Positions 18,809-26,565 of a DNA stretch of 64,000 nt are shown in pieces; position 1 is the stretch's first letter; every line of letters starts with the position of its first letter. Under the pieces are notes generated by a model that saw only the letters and a list, made by a program, of their open reading frames with translations, was not told the origin of the DNA and did not search any database. The position numbers and the translations under genes are program-made. Where the stretch lies: contig CAYGOV010000001.1 of NCBI GenBank assembly GCA_964351625.1, positions 62,001 to 126,000 of the forward strand. Direction: 5' to 3'. The DNA comes from Marinoscillum sp964351625 (GTDB lineage: Bacteria; Bacteroidota; Bacteroidia; Cytophagales; Cyclobacteriaceae).

Positions 18809-19473
18809 TGAAAAAAATCACAATAGCCATAGACGGGTATTCTGGCACTGGCAAGAGCTCTACAGCCAAGGAAGTAGCGAAAAAGCTGAATTATCAGTAT
18901 ATTGACAGTGGAGCGATGTATAGGGCTTGTACCTTATATTTTTTGAATCACTCGATAGACTTGAAAAACGATCAGAATATTGATGGAGCATTAGAGGCAA
19001 TAAATATTGAGCTAGACGCCAATAGGATTTTTCTGAATGGTGAGGATGTTTCCAGCGAAATCCGAACTATGCAGGTCAATGATCATGTTAGTAGTGTAAG
19101 TGCGATTTTAAAAGTACGGGAAGCTATGGTAGCTCAGCAAAAATTAATAGGTGAATCAAAAGGCATAGTAATGGATGGGCGTGATATAGGAACAGTAGTA
19201 TTTCCAGAAGCCGAATTGAAAATATTCATGACGGCTGAACCTGTAATTCGAGCGAAGAGAAGGCAGCTGGAGCTTCGTGCAAAAGGTATAGAAGAAGAGT
19301 TGGCGACAATCCTCAATAATCTTATGCTCCGCGATAAAATTGACTCGTCAAGGGCTGAGTCGCCATTGGTGAAGGCAGACGGAGCTGTAGAAATCGATAC
19401 TTCTTCAACATCGCTTGAAGAGCAAGTAGATATTATTTTTAATTCCGCTAAATCGATCATTTATGAAAATTGA
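18808..19473 (+). CDS. cmk: Cytidylate kinase
   Basis: Phosphorylates CMP and dCMP to the diphosphates in pyrimidine nucleotide metabolism. The protein has 221 residues from the ATG at 18808, which overlaps the TGA of the preceding micro-gene; an upstream TTG frame extension at 18802 is less likely. Walker A is GYSGTGKSS (10-18). The YIDSGAMYRA substrate motif follows, and the GRDIGTVVFPEA motif is typical of bacterial Cmk. The C-terminal LID-like region carries RDKIDSSRAESPLVKADGA. It overlaps the ispH start by 11 bp, an arrangement seen in several Bacteroidota. Confidence 0.94.
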   Translation: MKKITIAIDGYSGTGKSSTAKEVAKKLNYQYIDSGAMYRACTLYFLNHSIDLKNDQNIDGALEAINIELDANRIFLNGEDVSSEIRTMQVNDHVSSVSAILKVREAMVAQQKLIGESKGIVMDGRDIGTVVFPEAELKIFMTAEPVIRAKRRQLELRAKGIEEELATILNNLMLRDKIDSSRAESPLVKADGAVEIDTSSTSLEEQVDIIFNSAKSIIYEN

Positions 19474-20359
19474 GATTGATCCACATTCAGGCTATTGTTT
19501 TGGGGTAGAGTTTGCCATACAAATGGCCGAGGAAGAACTCCATGAAAGCGAAGAATTATATTGCCTTGGTGACATTGTGCATAATACAATGGAAGTGGAG
19601 AGACTTCATGAGAAGGGTCTCCGAATTATAGAAAGAGAGCAATTGGTAGAGTTGAGAGATTGTAAGGTGCTGATTCGTGCACATGGAGAGCCACCAGAGA
19701 CTTATCAAATAGCATTAGAAAACAATATAGAATTAATTGATGCTTCTTGCCCTGTGGTTTTGAAATTGCAGAATAGAATTAAGCACTCCTATGACCGTTC
19801 GCAAGAAGTGAATGGGCAAATCGTGATCTATGGTAAGCCCGGTCATGCTGAAGTAATAGGTCTTACAGGTCAGACCAATGATAATGCGATCATTATTACA
19901 TCCGAGGCTGATTTAGACCAATTGGATTACGCTAGACCAATAACGCTATATAGCCAGACGACTAAGAGTACCAAAGGGTTCTATACAATTAAGGGATTGA
20001 TCGAAGAAAGAATCAAATCAGCAGGTGGTGAATTGGCTTTGGGTAATTTTGATGCCAACGACAGTATTTGTCGTCAAGTATCCAATAGAGAACCTAAAAT
20101 GGTTGATTTTTCTCAAAAACACGACGTGGTATTGTTTGTCTCTGGTAAGAAGAGTTCTAATGGTAAAGCACTTTTTGAAGTGTGTCTTGCAAACAATGAG
20201 CGTAGTTATTTTATCGAAAATGAAACTGAAATCGATTCTGAGTGGGTACAGGCAGGTGAAAGTGTTGGTATCTGTGGCGCCACTTCTACCCCAAGATGGT
20301 TGATGGAGAAAATTGCAAATTTTTTGGAATCCGATGCAATGTCACCGGTTGAACATTGA
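19463..20359 (+). CDS. ispH: 4-hydroxy-3-methylbut-2-enyl diphosphate reductase
   Basis: Last enzyme of the MEP isoprenoid pathway, making IPP and DMAPP from HMBPP with an iron-sulfur cluster. It has 298 residues. The three cluster ligands are Cys12 (GYCFGVEFAI), Cys96 (IDASCPVV) and Cys203 (DSICRQVSNRE). Substrate-binding His residues appear in DIVHNTMEV and IRAHGEPPE. The shorter-than-usual spacing and the RQVSNREPKMVDFSQ segment match the Bacteroidota form. The presence of IspH implies the MEP route instead of mevalonate. It is last in the fabD-cmk-ispH operon, and the suf operon in this window could serve its cluster assembly. Confidence 0.95.
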   Translation: MKIEIDPHSGYCFGVEFAIQMAEEELHESEELYCLGDIVHNTMEVERLHEKGLRIIEREQLVELRDCKVLIRAHGEPPETYQIALENNIELIDASCPVVLKLQNRIKHSYDRSQEVNGQIVIYGKPGHAEVIGLTGQTNDNAIIITSEADLDQLDYARPITLYSQTTKSTKGFYTIKGLIEERIKSAGGELALGNFDANDSICRQVSNREPKMVDFSQKHDVVLFVSGKKSSNGKALFEVCLANNERSYFIENETEIDSEWVQAGESVGICGATSTPRWLMEKIANFLESDAMSPVEH

Positions 20360-20428
20360 TACTTTTCTTGTGATTAAAATGAGTTTTTCTTAGAACTGTC
20401 TAAACATTTCATTTGAACATTTTTTTTG

Positions 20429-20436
20429 TATTTTTG
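20429..20436 (+). promoter_or_regulatory. -7 promoter element of the nqr operon
   Basis: TATTTTTG fits TAnnTTTG and lies 32 bp before the nqrA ATG. A TTTG at 20412-20415 is closer (13 bp) than the usual -33 spacing, so only the -7 element is supported. Confidence 0.45.
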
Positions 20437-20468
20437 TCGAGATTTTAAGTCGATCGGAATAATACGAA

Positions 20469-21833
20469 ATGTCGAAAACGATAAAGCTAAAAAGAGGTTT
20501 TGATATCAATCTAGCTGGCAAACCAGTTAACAAAATCTCTAAAACGGTGCACGCCGAAACCTACGCTCTAAAGCCTTCTGATTTCCCCCACCTTTCCAGA
20601 CCCAAGTTGTCGGTAAACGTAGGAGATAAAGTAAAAGCTGGGACGCCAATCATGTTTGATAAAATGACAGAAGCAGTGAAGTACTGCGCTCCTGTCAGTG
20701 GCGAGATTATAGATATCAAAAGAGGAGAGAAAAGAAAAATCCTTGAGGTAGTTATAAAGCCAGATACGAAAGTTGAGTTTGAAAAGCGCAAATCATATTC
20801 AAAAACAGAAATTGCTAGCCTTACTAAGGAACAGGCTTTGACTGAAATGCAAGAAGGGGGCGTTTGGCCAAATGTCATACAAAGACCTTTCGGAACTGTA
20901 GCCAATGCTGAAGATGCACCAAAAGCTATTTTCATTTCTGGTTTTGATACCAACCCACTTGCAGCAGACATTACTTTCCAACTACAGGATCGTGAAGAAC
21001 ATTTTTTAACTGGATTAGAAATTTTAAAGAAACTTACTTCTGGTTTAGTTCATCTAAACATAGATTCAAATTCTGAGGTACCGAAGATGTATTCTTTGGC
21101 TTCAGGTGTTGAGTTGAATAAATTTTCGGGAGCTCATCCAGCAGGTAATGTTGGTGTCCAAATTCACCACTTGGATCCAATCAGTAAGGGTCAAATAGCT
21201 TGGACAGTTTCTCCACTCGGAGTTGCTCAAATCGGTCAATTATTTTTAGAAGGAATTTACGATACCTCAAAAGTTGTTGCAGTGGCTGGATCAGAAGTTA
21301 CTGAGCCATCATATGTAAAGACTTTTAGTGGAGCGCATGTAGGGAGCCTTGTTGAAGGTGCTACTACAGGTAGTAACCTCAGATTTATTAGTGGCAATCC
21401 ACTTACTGGGGAAAATTCCGGGAAAGATGGTTTTCTAGGTTTCTATCATAGTCAAGTTACAGTGATACCGGAAGGAGATTACGAAGAGTTTTTAGGATGG
21501 ATTAAGCCTTCTACTAGCAAATTGAGTTTTCATAAAGCCATCGGTTTGCTTTCATTTCTAAATAGAGGTAAAGAATATAAAGTTGATACCAACACTCACG
21601 GTGAGGATAGACCATTTGTTGTTTCAGGTCAATTCGAAAAGGTACTTCCAATGGATATTCTCCCAACATATCTTTTCAAAGCGATCATAGCCGAGGATTA
21701 TGATGATATGGAAGCTTTAGGGATTTATGAGTTGATTGAGGAGGATGTTGCTCTTTGTGAGTTTATTGATCCATCCAAAAATGAACTACAGGTTATCTTA
21801 AGAAAAGGACTTGATTTGATTAAAAACAGCTAA
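20469..21833 (+). CDS. nqrA: Na+-translocating NADH:quinone reductase subunit A
   Basis: A peripheral cytoplasmic subunit of Na+-NQR, the respiratory complex that oxidises NADH, reduces ubiquinone or menaquinone and exports Na+. It has 454 residues, normal for NqrA. Recognisable features are the N-terminal lipoyl/barrel-sandwich-like region (RPKLSVNVGDKVKAGTPIM ... YCAPVSGEI), the central HPAGNVGVQIHHLDPI motif, and GNPLTGENSGKDGFLGFYH in the C-terminal half. It is the first gene of nqrABCDE, with 8 bp to nqrB. Confidence 0.95.
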   Translation: MSKTIKLKRGFDINLAGKPVNKISKTVHAETYALKPSDFPHLSRPKLSVNVGDKVKAGTPIMFDKMTEAVKYCAPVSGEIIDIKRGEKRKILEVVIKPDTKVEFEKRKSYSKTEIASLTKEQALTEMQEGGVWPNVIQRPFGTVANAEDAPKAIFISGFDTNPLAADITFQLQDREEHFLTGLEILKKLTSGLVHLNIDSNSEVPKMYSLASGVELNKFSGAHPAGNVGVQIHHLDPISKGQIAWTVSPLGVAQIGQLFLEGIYDTSKVVAVAGSEVTEPSYVKTFSGAHVGSLVEGATTGSNLRFISGNPLTGENSGKDGFLGFYHSQVTVIPEGDYEEFLGWIKPSTSKLSFHKAIGLLSFLNRGKEYKVDTNTHGEDRPFVVSGQFEKVLPMDILPTYLFKAIIAEDYDDMEALGIYELIEEDVALCEFIDPSKNELQVILRKGLDLIKNS

Positions 21834-21841
21834 AAGCGAAA

Positions 21842-23032
21842 ATGAAAGCACTACAAAAACTGTTTGATAATATTAAACCCAATTTCGAGAAAGGCGGAAA
21901 ATGGGAAAAATTTCATACCCTCTATGAAGGTCACAGAACCATCGTATTTGCTCCTGATTCGGTAACTCATAATTCAGGAACTCAAATTAAAGATGCTGTT
22001 GATTTGAAGCGGATCATGATTACAGTTGTGATTGCAATGCTTCCTGCTTTGGCATTTGGTATTTGGAATGTTGGCCATCAACACTTTCTAGCAATTGGTG
22101 AAGAAGCAGCGTTGCTTGATAAATTATTAATAGGATCACTAGCAGTAGTACCTATTTTGATTGTTTCTTACTCAGTTGGTCTTCTAACAGAATTTATTTT
22201 CTGCGTTGTAAGAAATCACCCAATTAGTGAAGGTTACTTGGTAACAGGTATGTTGATTGCGTTGGTCATGCCAGCTTCAATTCCGCTTTGGCAAGTTGCT
22301 CTAGCTACCATATTCGCTGTGGTAGTTGGTAAAGAAGCTTTTGGTGGTACTGGGATGAACATACTAAACGTGGCGCTAACTGCTCGTGCATTCTTATACT
22401 TCGCTTACCCTTCTGATATTTCTGGAGAGGTTTGGACTTTCTTTGCTGATAAAGCTCCAGTGGATGGATATAGTGGTGCTACAGTTTTAGCTTATGGAGC
22501 AGCAGCGGTTGCAAATGGCACCAATATGATGGCTGACATGGCTGGGCATTGGTCTGCAGGGATGTATTCTTTCGGAAATTTATTTCTTGGCCTAATCCCA
22601 GGTTCGATTGGTGAGACTTCTACACTGATGTGCCTTATTGGAGCTGTGATTTTAATAGCCACTGGAGTTGGTAGCTGGAAGATTATTTTCAGTGTTTTTG
22701 GAGGAGCTTATTTCATGGGAGTAGTTTTCAACCTTGTAGGTGCGAATTCATACATGGAGTTGCCGGCGCATTACCATCTTGTGGTAGGTGGCTTGGCCTT
22801 TGGTGCAGTTTATATGGCTACTGATCCAGTATCAGCGGCTCAGACAGAAGTTGGTAAATGGATTTATGGATTCTTGATTGGACTACTTACTGTGCTTATC
22901 AGAGTAGTAAATCCAGCATATCCAGAAGGAATCATGCTAGCCATTTTGTTTATGAATGTCTTTGCTCCATTGATTGATTATTACGTAGTAGATGCTAACA
23001 AAAAACGACGATTGAAACGTGCAACGATCTAA
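21842..23032 (+). CDS. nqrB: Na+-translocating NADH:quinone reductase subunit B
   Basis: A polytopic membrane subunit (396 residues, about ten helices) that forms much of the Na+ path and binds quinone, riboflavin and FMN. FMN is attached covalently to a Thr in the DGYSGAT motif, here Thr214. GGTGMNILNVAL and the MATDPVSAAQT stretch are also typical. It overlaps nqrC by 14 bp. Attachment of FMN requires ApbE, which is not encoded in this window. Confidence 0.95.
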   Translation: MKALQKLFDNIKPNFEKGGKWEKFHTLYEGHRTIVFAPDSVTHNSGTQIKDAVDLKRIMITVVIAMLPALAFGIWNVGHQHFLAIGEEAALLDKLLIGSLAVVPILIVSYSVGLLTEFIFCVVRNHPISEGYLVTGMLIALVMPASIPLWQVALATIFAVVVGKEAFGGTGMNILNVALTARAFLYFAYPSDISGEVWTFFADKAPVDGYSGATVLAYGAAAVANGTNMMADMAGHWSAGMYSFGNLFLGLIPGSIGETSTLMCLIGAVILIATGVGSWKIIFSVFGGAYFMGVVFNLVGANSYMELPAHYHLVVGGLAFGAVYMATDPVSAAQTEVGKWIYGFLIGLLTVLIRVVNPAYPEGIMLAILFMNVFAPLIDYYVVDANKKRRLKRATI

Positions 23033-23780
23033 TACATACATTATATTATTTTCGATCATACTAACAGTAGTGTTGGGAGGTCTGTTGTCTCTTGCCTCTG
23101 TAGGCCTTAAGCCTGCTCAGGATCAGCAAGTAGAGCTTGATACAAAAAAGAAGATTTTGGGAGCTGTGATGGACATTTCATCTGTAAAGGATCCAAAAGA
23201 ATTGCTTGCTCTTTATGAGAAAAAAGTTCAATCACTAGTTGTGGATTTCAATGGTGAAGTGGTTACCACTGACAAGAAGGGTAATCCTATCACTGCTGAA
23301 AAGGTCAATATCCAGAAGAACTATAGATTCCCTAAAGAAGAGAGACTCTATCCGGTTTTTAAATTTATGAGTGAATCAAATGAAGGAGAAGTAGAAGCTT
23401 ACATTTTTCCGATGTTTGGTGCAGGACTTTGGGATTGGATTTCAGGTTATTTAGCAGTTGAAAGCGACTTGAATACCATTAAAGGTGTTGCTTTTGATCA
23501 TAAGCAGGAAACTCCAGGGCTTGGTGCGAGAATCACATCTGAGGTCGTTCAAGGTAGATTTTCTGGTAAGAAGATCTATGACGAATCTGGCAAGCTCATG
23601 TCGGTTGAGATGGTTAAAGGAGAAGGAAATCAAGGCTTATCTGCTCATCAAGTTGATGGGATGTCAGGAGCAACTCTTACAGGAAAAGGCGTAAATCAGA
23701 TGTTGAAAAGTTATTTGAGTTACTACCAAGCTTATATTAATAAAATTAAGTCGAACAATACCAGCGTAGCGCTGAACTAA
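23019..23780 (+). CDS. nqrC: Na+-translocating NADH:quinone reductase subunit C
   Basis: A single-span subunit (253 residues) with one N-terminal membrane helix (about 7-29) and a periplasmic FMN-binding domain. The flavinylation motif DGMSGATLT is present, with Thr219 as the expected FMN carrier. The FMN_bind region with AVESDLNTIKGVAF and QETPGLGARI precedes it. The start at 23019 overlaps nqrB by 14 bp; the reading MQRSNTYIILFS puts the helix directly after the start, which fits the family. Confidence 0.94.
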   Translation: MQRSNTYIILFSIILTVVLGGLLSLASVGLKPAQDQQVELDTKKKILGAVMDISSVKDPKELLALYEKKVQSLVVDFNGEVVTTDKKGNPITAEKVNIQKNYRFPKEERLYPVFKFMSESNEGEVEAYIFPMFGAGLWDWISGYLAVESDLNTIKGVAFDHKQETPGLGARITSEVVQGRFSGKKIYDESGKLMSVEMVKGEGNQGLSAHQVDGMSGATLTGKGVNQMLKSYLSYYQAYINKIKSNNTSVALN

Positions 23781-23793
23781 TAAAAGGTTACTT

Positions 23794-24468
23794 ATGAGTA
23801 CTGAAACATTAGAGTCACCAGCCGTAAAAGAGAAAAAACCAGCGGAACTTTTATTCTCAAAAAGGAGGAGAAAGATTGTCTCTGACCCGTTGAACGAAGA
23901 CAATCCGATTACCATTCAGGTTCTTGGAATTTGCTCAGCTTTGGCTATTACCATTAAGATGGAACCAACCTTGGTGATGTCTATTGCTGTAATTGCAGTG
24001 GTAGTATTCTCCAACTTGATCATTTCTTTAATGAGAAACTTGATACCTGGCAGGGTGCGTATCATAGTGCAGCTTGCTGTAATCGCAACTTTAGTAACTC
24101 TCGTAAGTGAGGTGCTCAAGGCGTATTATTTTGATATGTACAAAGTGTTGGGAGCATTTGTAGGGTTGATCATTACGAACTGTATCGTAATGGGGCGTCT
24201 TGAAGCATTCGCAATGGCTAACAAGCCTTATGATTCGGTTCTTGATGGTCTTGGTAGTGGTTTCGGTTATTCTTGGATCATTCTAGTAGTAGCTTTCTTT
24301 AGAGAACTATTTGGTTCAGGTTCTATATTTGATTTTAAAGTGTTTGAAGCAATTGGGCTTCCTAATTTCCCTACGAATGGTTTGATGGTAGATTCTATTG
24401 GAGCATTTATGGTGTTGGGTATTTTGATTTGGGTACAAAGGTCTAAGACGGGATACGTAGAACATTAA
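23794..24468 (+). CDS. nqrD: Na+-translocating NADH:quinone reductase subunit D
   Basis: A membrane subunit of 224 residues with six helices, related to NqrE and RnfE. Together NqrD and NqrE hold the intramembrane iron centre of the complex. Visible family motifs are QVLGICSALAIT (whose Cys is expected to be an Fe ligand) and IITNCIVMGRLEAFAMAN, followed by DGLGSGFGYSWIL-like sequence. About 30 polar residues before the first helix make the N-terminus longer than usual. It sits 12 bp before nqrE. Confidence 0.94.
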   Translation: MSTETLESPAVKEKKPAELLFSKRRRKIVSDPLNEDNPITIQVLGICSALAITIKMEPTLVMSIAVIAVVVFSNLIISLMRNLIPGRVRIIVQLAVIATLVTLVSEVLKAYYFDMYKVLGAFVGLIITNCIVMGRLEAFAMANKPYDSVLDGLGSGFGYSWIILVVAFFRELFGSGSIFDFKVFEAIGLPNFPTNGLMVDSIGAFMVLGILIWVQRSKTGYVEH

Positions 24469-24480
24469 GCAATAGAGATT

Positions 24481-25092
24481 ATGGATATTTTCAATATAGC
24501 TCTTAGAGCCACTTTTATCGACAATATGATCTTTGCCTATTTCTTAGGCATGTGTTCATTTCTTGCAGTTTCGAAGAAAGTTTCAACAGCGTTTGGACTT
24601 GGTATGGCTGTTATTTTCGTCTTAACAATCACTACACCAGTAAACTGGTTATTGCAAGAGTATGTACTTAAAGAAGGCGCACTTTCTTGGTTGGGTTCAG
24701 ACTTTGCATCGATTGACCTTACCTTTTTGCAATTCATTATGTTTATAGCAGTAATTGCTTCTATGGTGCAACTTGTAGAAATGGTTATAGAGAAGTTTTC
24801 ACCGTCACTTTATGGATCTTTGGGTATTTTCTTACCATTGATCGCAGTAAACTGTGCGATCTTAGGTGCCTCTCTTTTCATGGTTCAAAGAGATTATACC
24901 ATCGCTCAAGCAACTGCTTATGGTTTTGGATCTGGTTTTGGATGGTTTCTTGCGATTATAGCATTGGCGGCTATACGCGAGAAGCTAAAATATTCCAGTG
25001 TGCCAAACGGTTTAAAAGGGCTTGGTATCACGATGTTGATTACTGGACTTATGGGGTTGGCTTTCAAATCGTTCATTGGTATTGCATTATAA
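24481..25092 (+). CDS. nqrE: Na+-translocating NADH:quinone reductase subunit E
   Basis: A six-helix membrane subunit of 203 residues, the partner of NqrD. Motifs: FIDNMIFAYFLGMCSFLAVS with the Cys expected to ligate iron, LIAVNCAILGASLF with the second Cys, and GFGSGFGWFLAI. It is the last gene of this nqr operon. The usual next gene, nqrF (NADH-oxidising FAD/2Fe-2S subunit), is absent here; a terminator begins 23 bp after the stop. Confidence 0.94.
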   Translation: MDIFNIALRATFIDNMIFAYFLGMCSFLAVSKKVSTAFGLGMAVIFVLTITTPVNWLLQEYVLKEGALSWLGSDFASIDLTFLQFIMFIAVIASMVQLVEMVIEKFSPSLYGSLGIFLPLIAVNCAILGASLFMVQRDYTIAQATAYGFGSGFGWFLAIIALAAIREKLKYSSVPNGLKGLGITMLITGLMGLAFKSFIGIAL

Positions 25093-25114
25093 TATTTGTA
25101 CAATTTAAGAAATT

Positions 25115-25144
25115 AAAGCCTGGTCTAATGACTAGGCTTTTTTT
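25115..25144 (+). terminator. Terminator after nqrE
   Basis: AAAGCCTGGTC (25115-25125), loop TAAT, GACTAGGCTTT (25130-25140) form an 11-bp stem with one G-T pair. It ends in seven Ts (25138-25144). Confidence 0.85.
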
Positions 25145-25159
25145 ATATACAAACTCAAT

Positions 25160-25723
25160 ATGTACGTTCAGTCATTAATTCGTTTTTTTTTAAGAGGACT
25201 TCTTTTGGTTACTCCAGTGAGCCTTACGGTTTACATCATTGTAGAGTTAGTTAGATGGGTAGATAGCTGGTTACATATTCCAATCCCTGGCGTAGGGATA
25301 TTGACTGTACTTTTTACAACCGCCTTAATCGGTTATCTGGCCAATACCATGCTTGCGAAACCACTATTTAAATTTATTGGCTTGGCTTTGGAGAAAATCC
25401 CACTAGTTGGCTTTCTCTATTCTTCTATCAATGATTTAGTCACTGCTTTTGCAGGAGACACCAAGAAGTTTGACACACCAGTGTTGGTTCCTTTTGATGG
25501 TCAAGGGTTCTTATACAAGCCTGGATTTATTACTCAAAAAGATTTGAGTTCAATAGGTTTGCCTGGAATGGTTACAGTCTATATGCCACATTCTTACAAC
25601 TTTTCTGGTAATGTTTTCGTTGTGGATGCCAAGTGTTTGGTAGCTCTAGACGGAAGCAATACAGATTTAATGAAATACATAGTGTCAGGTGGTGTATCTG
25701 GCTCAATGCACAAAAAACAGTAA
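25160..25723 (+). CDS. DUF502 family membrane protein
   Basis: A 187-residue protein of the DUF502 family, common in bacteria and without an agreed function. Two transmembrane helices are visible (about 9-32 and 48-66), followed by a C-terminal domain with GFLYSSINDLVTAF, TPVLVPF and the family's conserved MVTVYMPHSYNFSGNVFVV segment. The first helix begins within ten residues of the start, as expected. It is separated from nqrE by the terminator and from the arginine operon by its leader, so it is probably its own transcript. Confidence 0.8.
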   Translation: MYVQSLIRFFLRGLLLVTPVSLTVYIIVELVRWVDSWLHIPIPGVGILTVLFTTALIGYLANTMLAKPLFKFIGLALEKIPLVGFLYSSINDLVTAFAGDTKKFDTPVLVPFDGQGFLYKPGFITQKDLSSIGLPGMVTVYMPHSYNFSGNVFVVDAKCLVALDGSNTDLMKYIVSGGVSGSMHKKQ

Positions 25724-25762
25724 ATAATTTTGTTTTTATTTAAGAGATATATCAAACAATTC

Positions 25763-25794
25763 TTGTTATTGCCAATAATAAGTTGATAATTTTG
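25763..25794 (+). promoter_or_regulatory. Promoter of the arginine operon
   Basis: TTG at 25763-25765, 21 bp, then TAATTTTG at 25787-25794 match the Bacteroidota -33/-7 consensus. Transcription should start near 25800, only a few bases before the leader ORF. Confidence 0.7.
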
Positions 25795-25806
25795 TTCTCT
25801 AAATAA

Positions 25807-25878
25807 ATGGAGTTGAACACATTCATCACGGTACATTCTTGTATTTGTAGGCAAAGGTCTCCGAGGCGCTCTGCCTAA
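25807..25878 (+). CDS. Putative arginine-rich leader peptide of the arginine operon
   Basis: A 23-codon frame from ATG 25807 to TAA 25876-25878: MELNTFITVHSCIC followed by RQRSPRRSA. Four Arg codons (AGG, AGG, AGG, CGC) fall in the last nine codons, at residues 15, 17, 20 and 21. It lies between a consensus promoter (about 7 nt upstream of the ATG is the likely start of transcription) and a hairpin with a T tract, directly before an eight-gene arginine biosynthesis operon. That is what a ribosome-mediated attenuator leader looks like. The two Cys codons (12 and 14) leave open a response to another amino acid. No database support was available. Confidence 0.65.
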   Translation: MELNTFITVHSCICRQRSPRRSA

Positions 25879-25891
25879 TCTTATTTCCCTT

Positions 25892-25913
25892 GTCACTTAT
25901 GTAGTGACTTTTT
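25892..25913 (+). terminator. Candidate attenuator hairpin before the arginine operon
   Basis: GTCACT (25892-25897), loop TATGT, AGTGAC (25903-25908), then TTTTT (25909-25913). The 6-bp stem is modest for a terminator, as attenuators often are. It starts 14 nt after the leader stop codon and ends 37 nt before the first structural gene. An upstream stem TAGGCA/TGCCTA (25848-25853 with 25872-25877) covers the Arg codons. Confidence 0.55.
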
Positions 25914-25950
25914 CTAACTTGTTTATTCTTTACTTTTTTTAACTATACCA

Positions 25951-26565
25951 ATGGACAAATTTGTTGTATCGGTAGCCGATGCATCACACGTACACTTTGC
26001 ACAAGAAATTTGCGATCTAATTGCAGATAGTGCTGCCAAACGCGGAACTGGAATCGCCAGAAGAAGCGAAGAATACATTCAGTCCAAATTAACTGAAGGT
26101 AAGTCGGTAATCGCTTTAACTAAGACCGGAAAGTTGGCTGGTTTTTGCTATATCGAAACATGGGGTCATGGTAAGTATGTGGCTAACTCTGGGCTTATTG
26201 TCCATGGTGATTATCGCAATAATGGACTAGCATTTGCTATTAAGGCGCGGGCTTTTAAATTGTCAAGAGAAAAGTACCCTGATGCCAAGCTGTTTGGTCT
26301 GACTACAAGTATGGCCGTAATGAAAATCAATTCGGATTTAGGATACAGACCGGTGGTTTTTTCAGAATTGACAGATGACGAGTCTTTTTGGAAAGGCTGT
26401 AGTAGTTGCGTGAATTATGACATTCTGACAAGAAAGGACAAGCAACATTGCCTTTGTACAGGGATGCTTTATGATCCAGAGGATAAAAAGCGTAAATGGA
26501 AACAGAGAGGCAAGATGATACAAGAGAAATTAATGAAGTGGAAATCAAAAGTTGAAGTAAAATGA
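25951..26565 (+). CDS. GNAT N-acyltransferase, likely glutamate N-acyltransferase of arginine synthesis
   Basis: First gene of the arginine operon, 204 residues. The GNAT fold is recognisable: KLAGFCYIETWG, then LIVHGDYRNNGLAFAIKARAF as the acyl-CoA-binding strand and helix, then KLFGLTTSMAVMKINSDLGYRPV. Its position suggests that it carries out the first committed step, acylation of the glutamate amino group (ArgA-type role), with acetyl or, given the Bacteroidota pathway, succinyl as the acyl group. An unusual tail has a CSSC (about 150-153) and a CLC (about 169-171) motif, which may bind a metal. It overlaps argG by 4 bp (ATGA). Catalytic specificity is inferred from context only. Confidence 0.7.
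   Translation: MDKFVVSVADASHVHFAQEICDLIADSAAKRGTGIARRSEEYIQSKLTEGKSVIALTKTGKLAGFCYIETWGHGKYVANSGLIVHGDYRNNGLAFAIKARAFKLSREKYPDAKLFGLTTSMAVMKINSDLGYRPVVFSELTDDESFWKGCSSCVNYDILTRKDKQHCLCTGMLYDPEDKKRKWKQRGKMIQEKLMKWKSKVEVK

Noticed and set aside
25848..25877. Known riboswitch before the arginine operon
   Set aside because: The leader is short and mostly coding, and I recognise no conserved aptamer core; a leader peptide explains it better.
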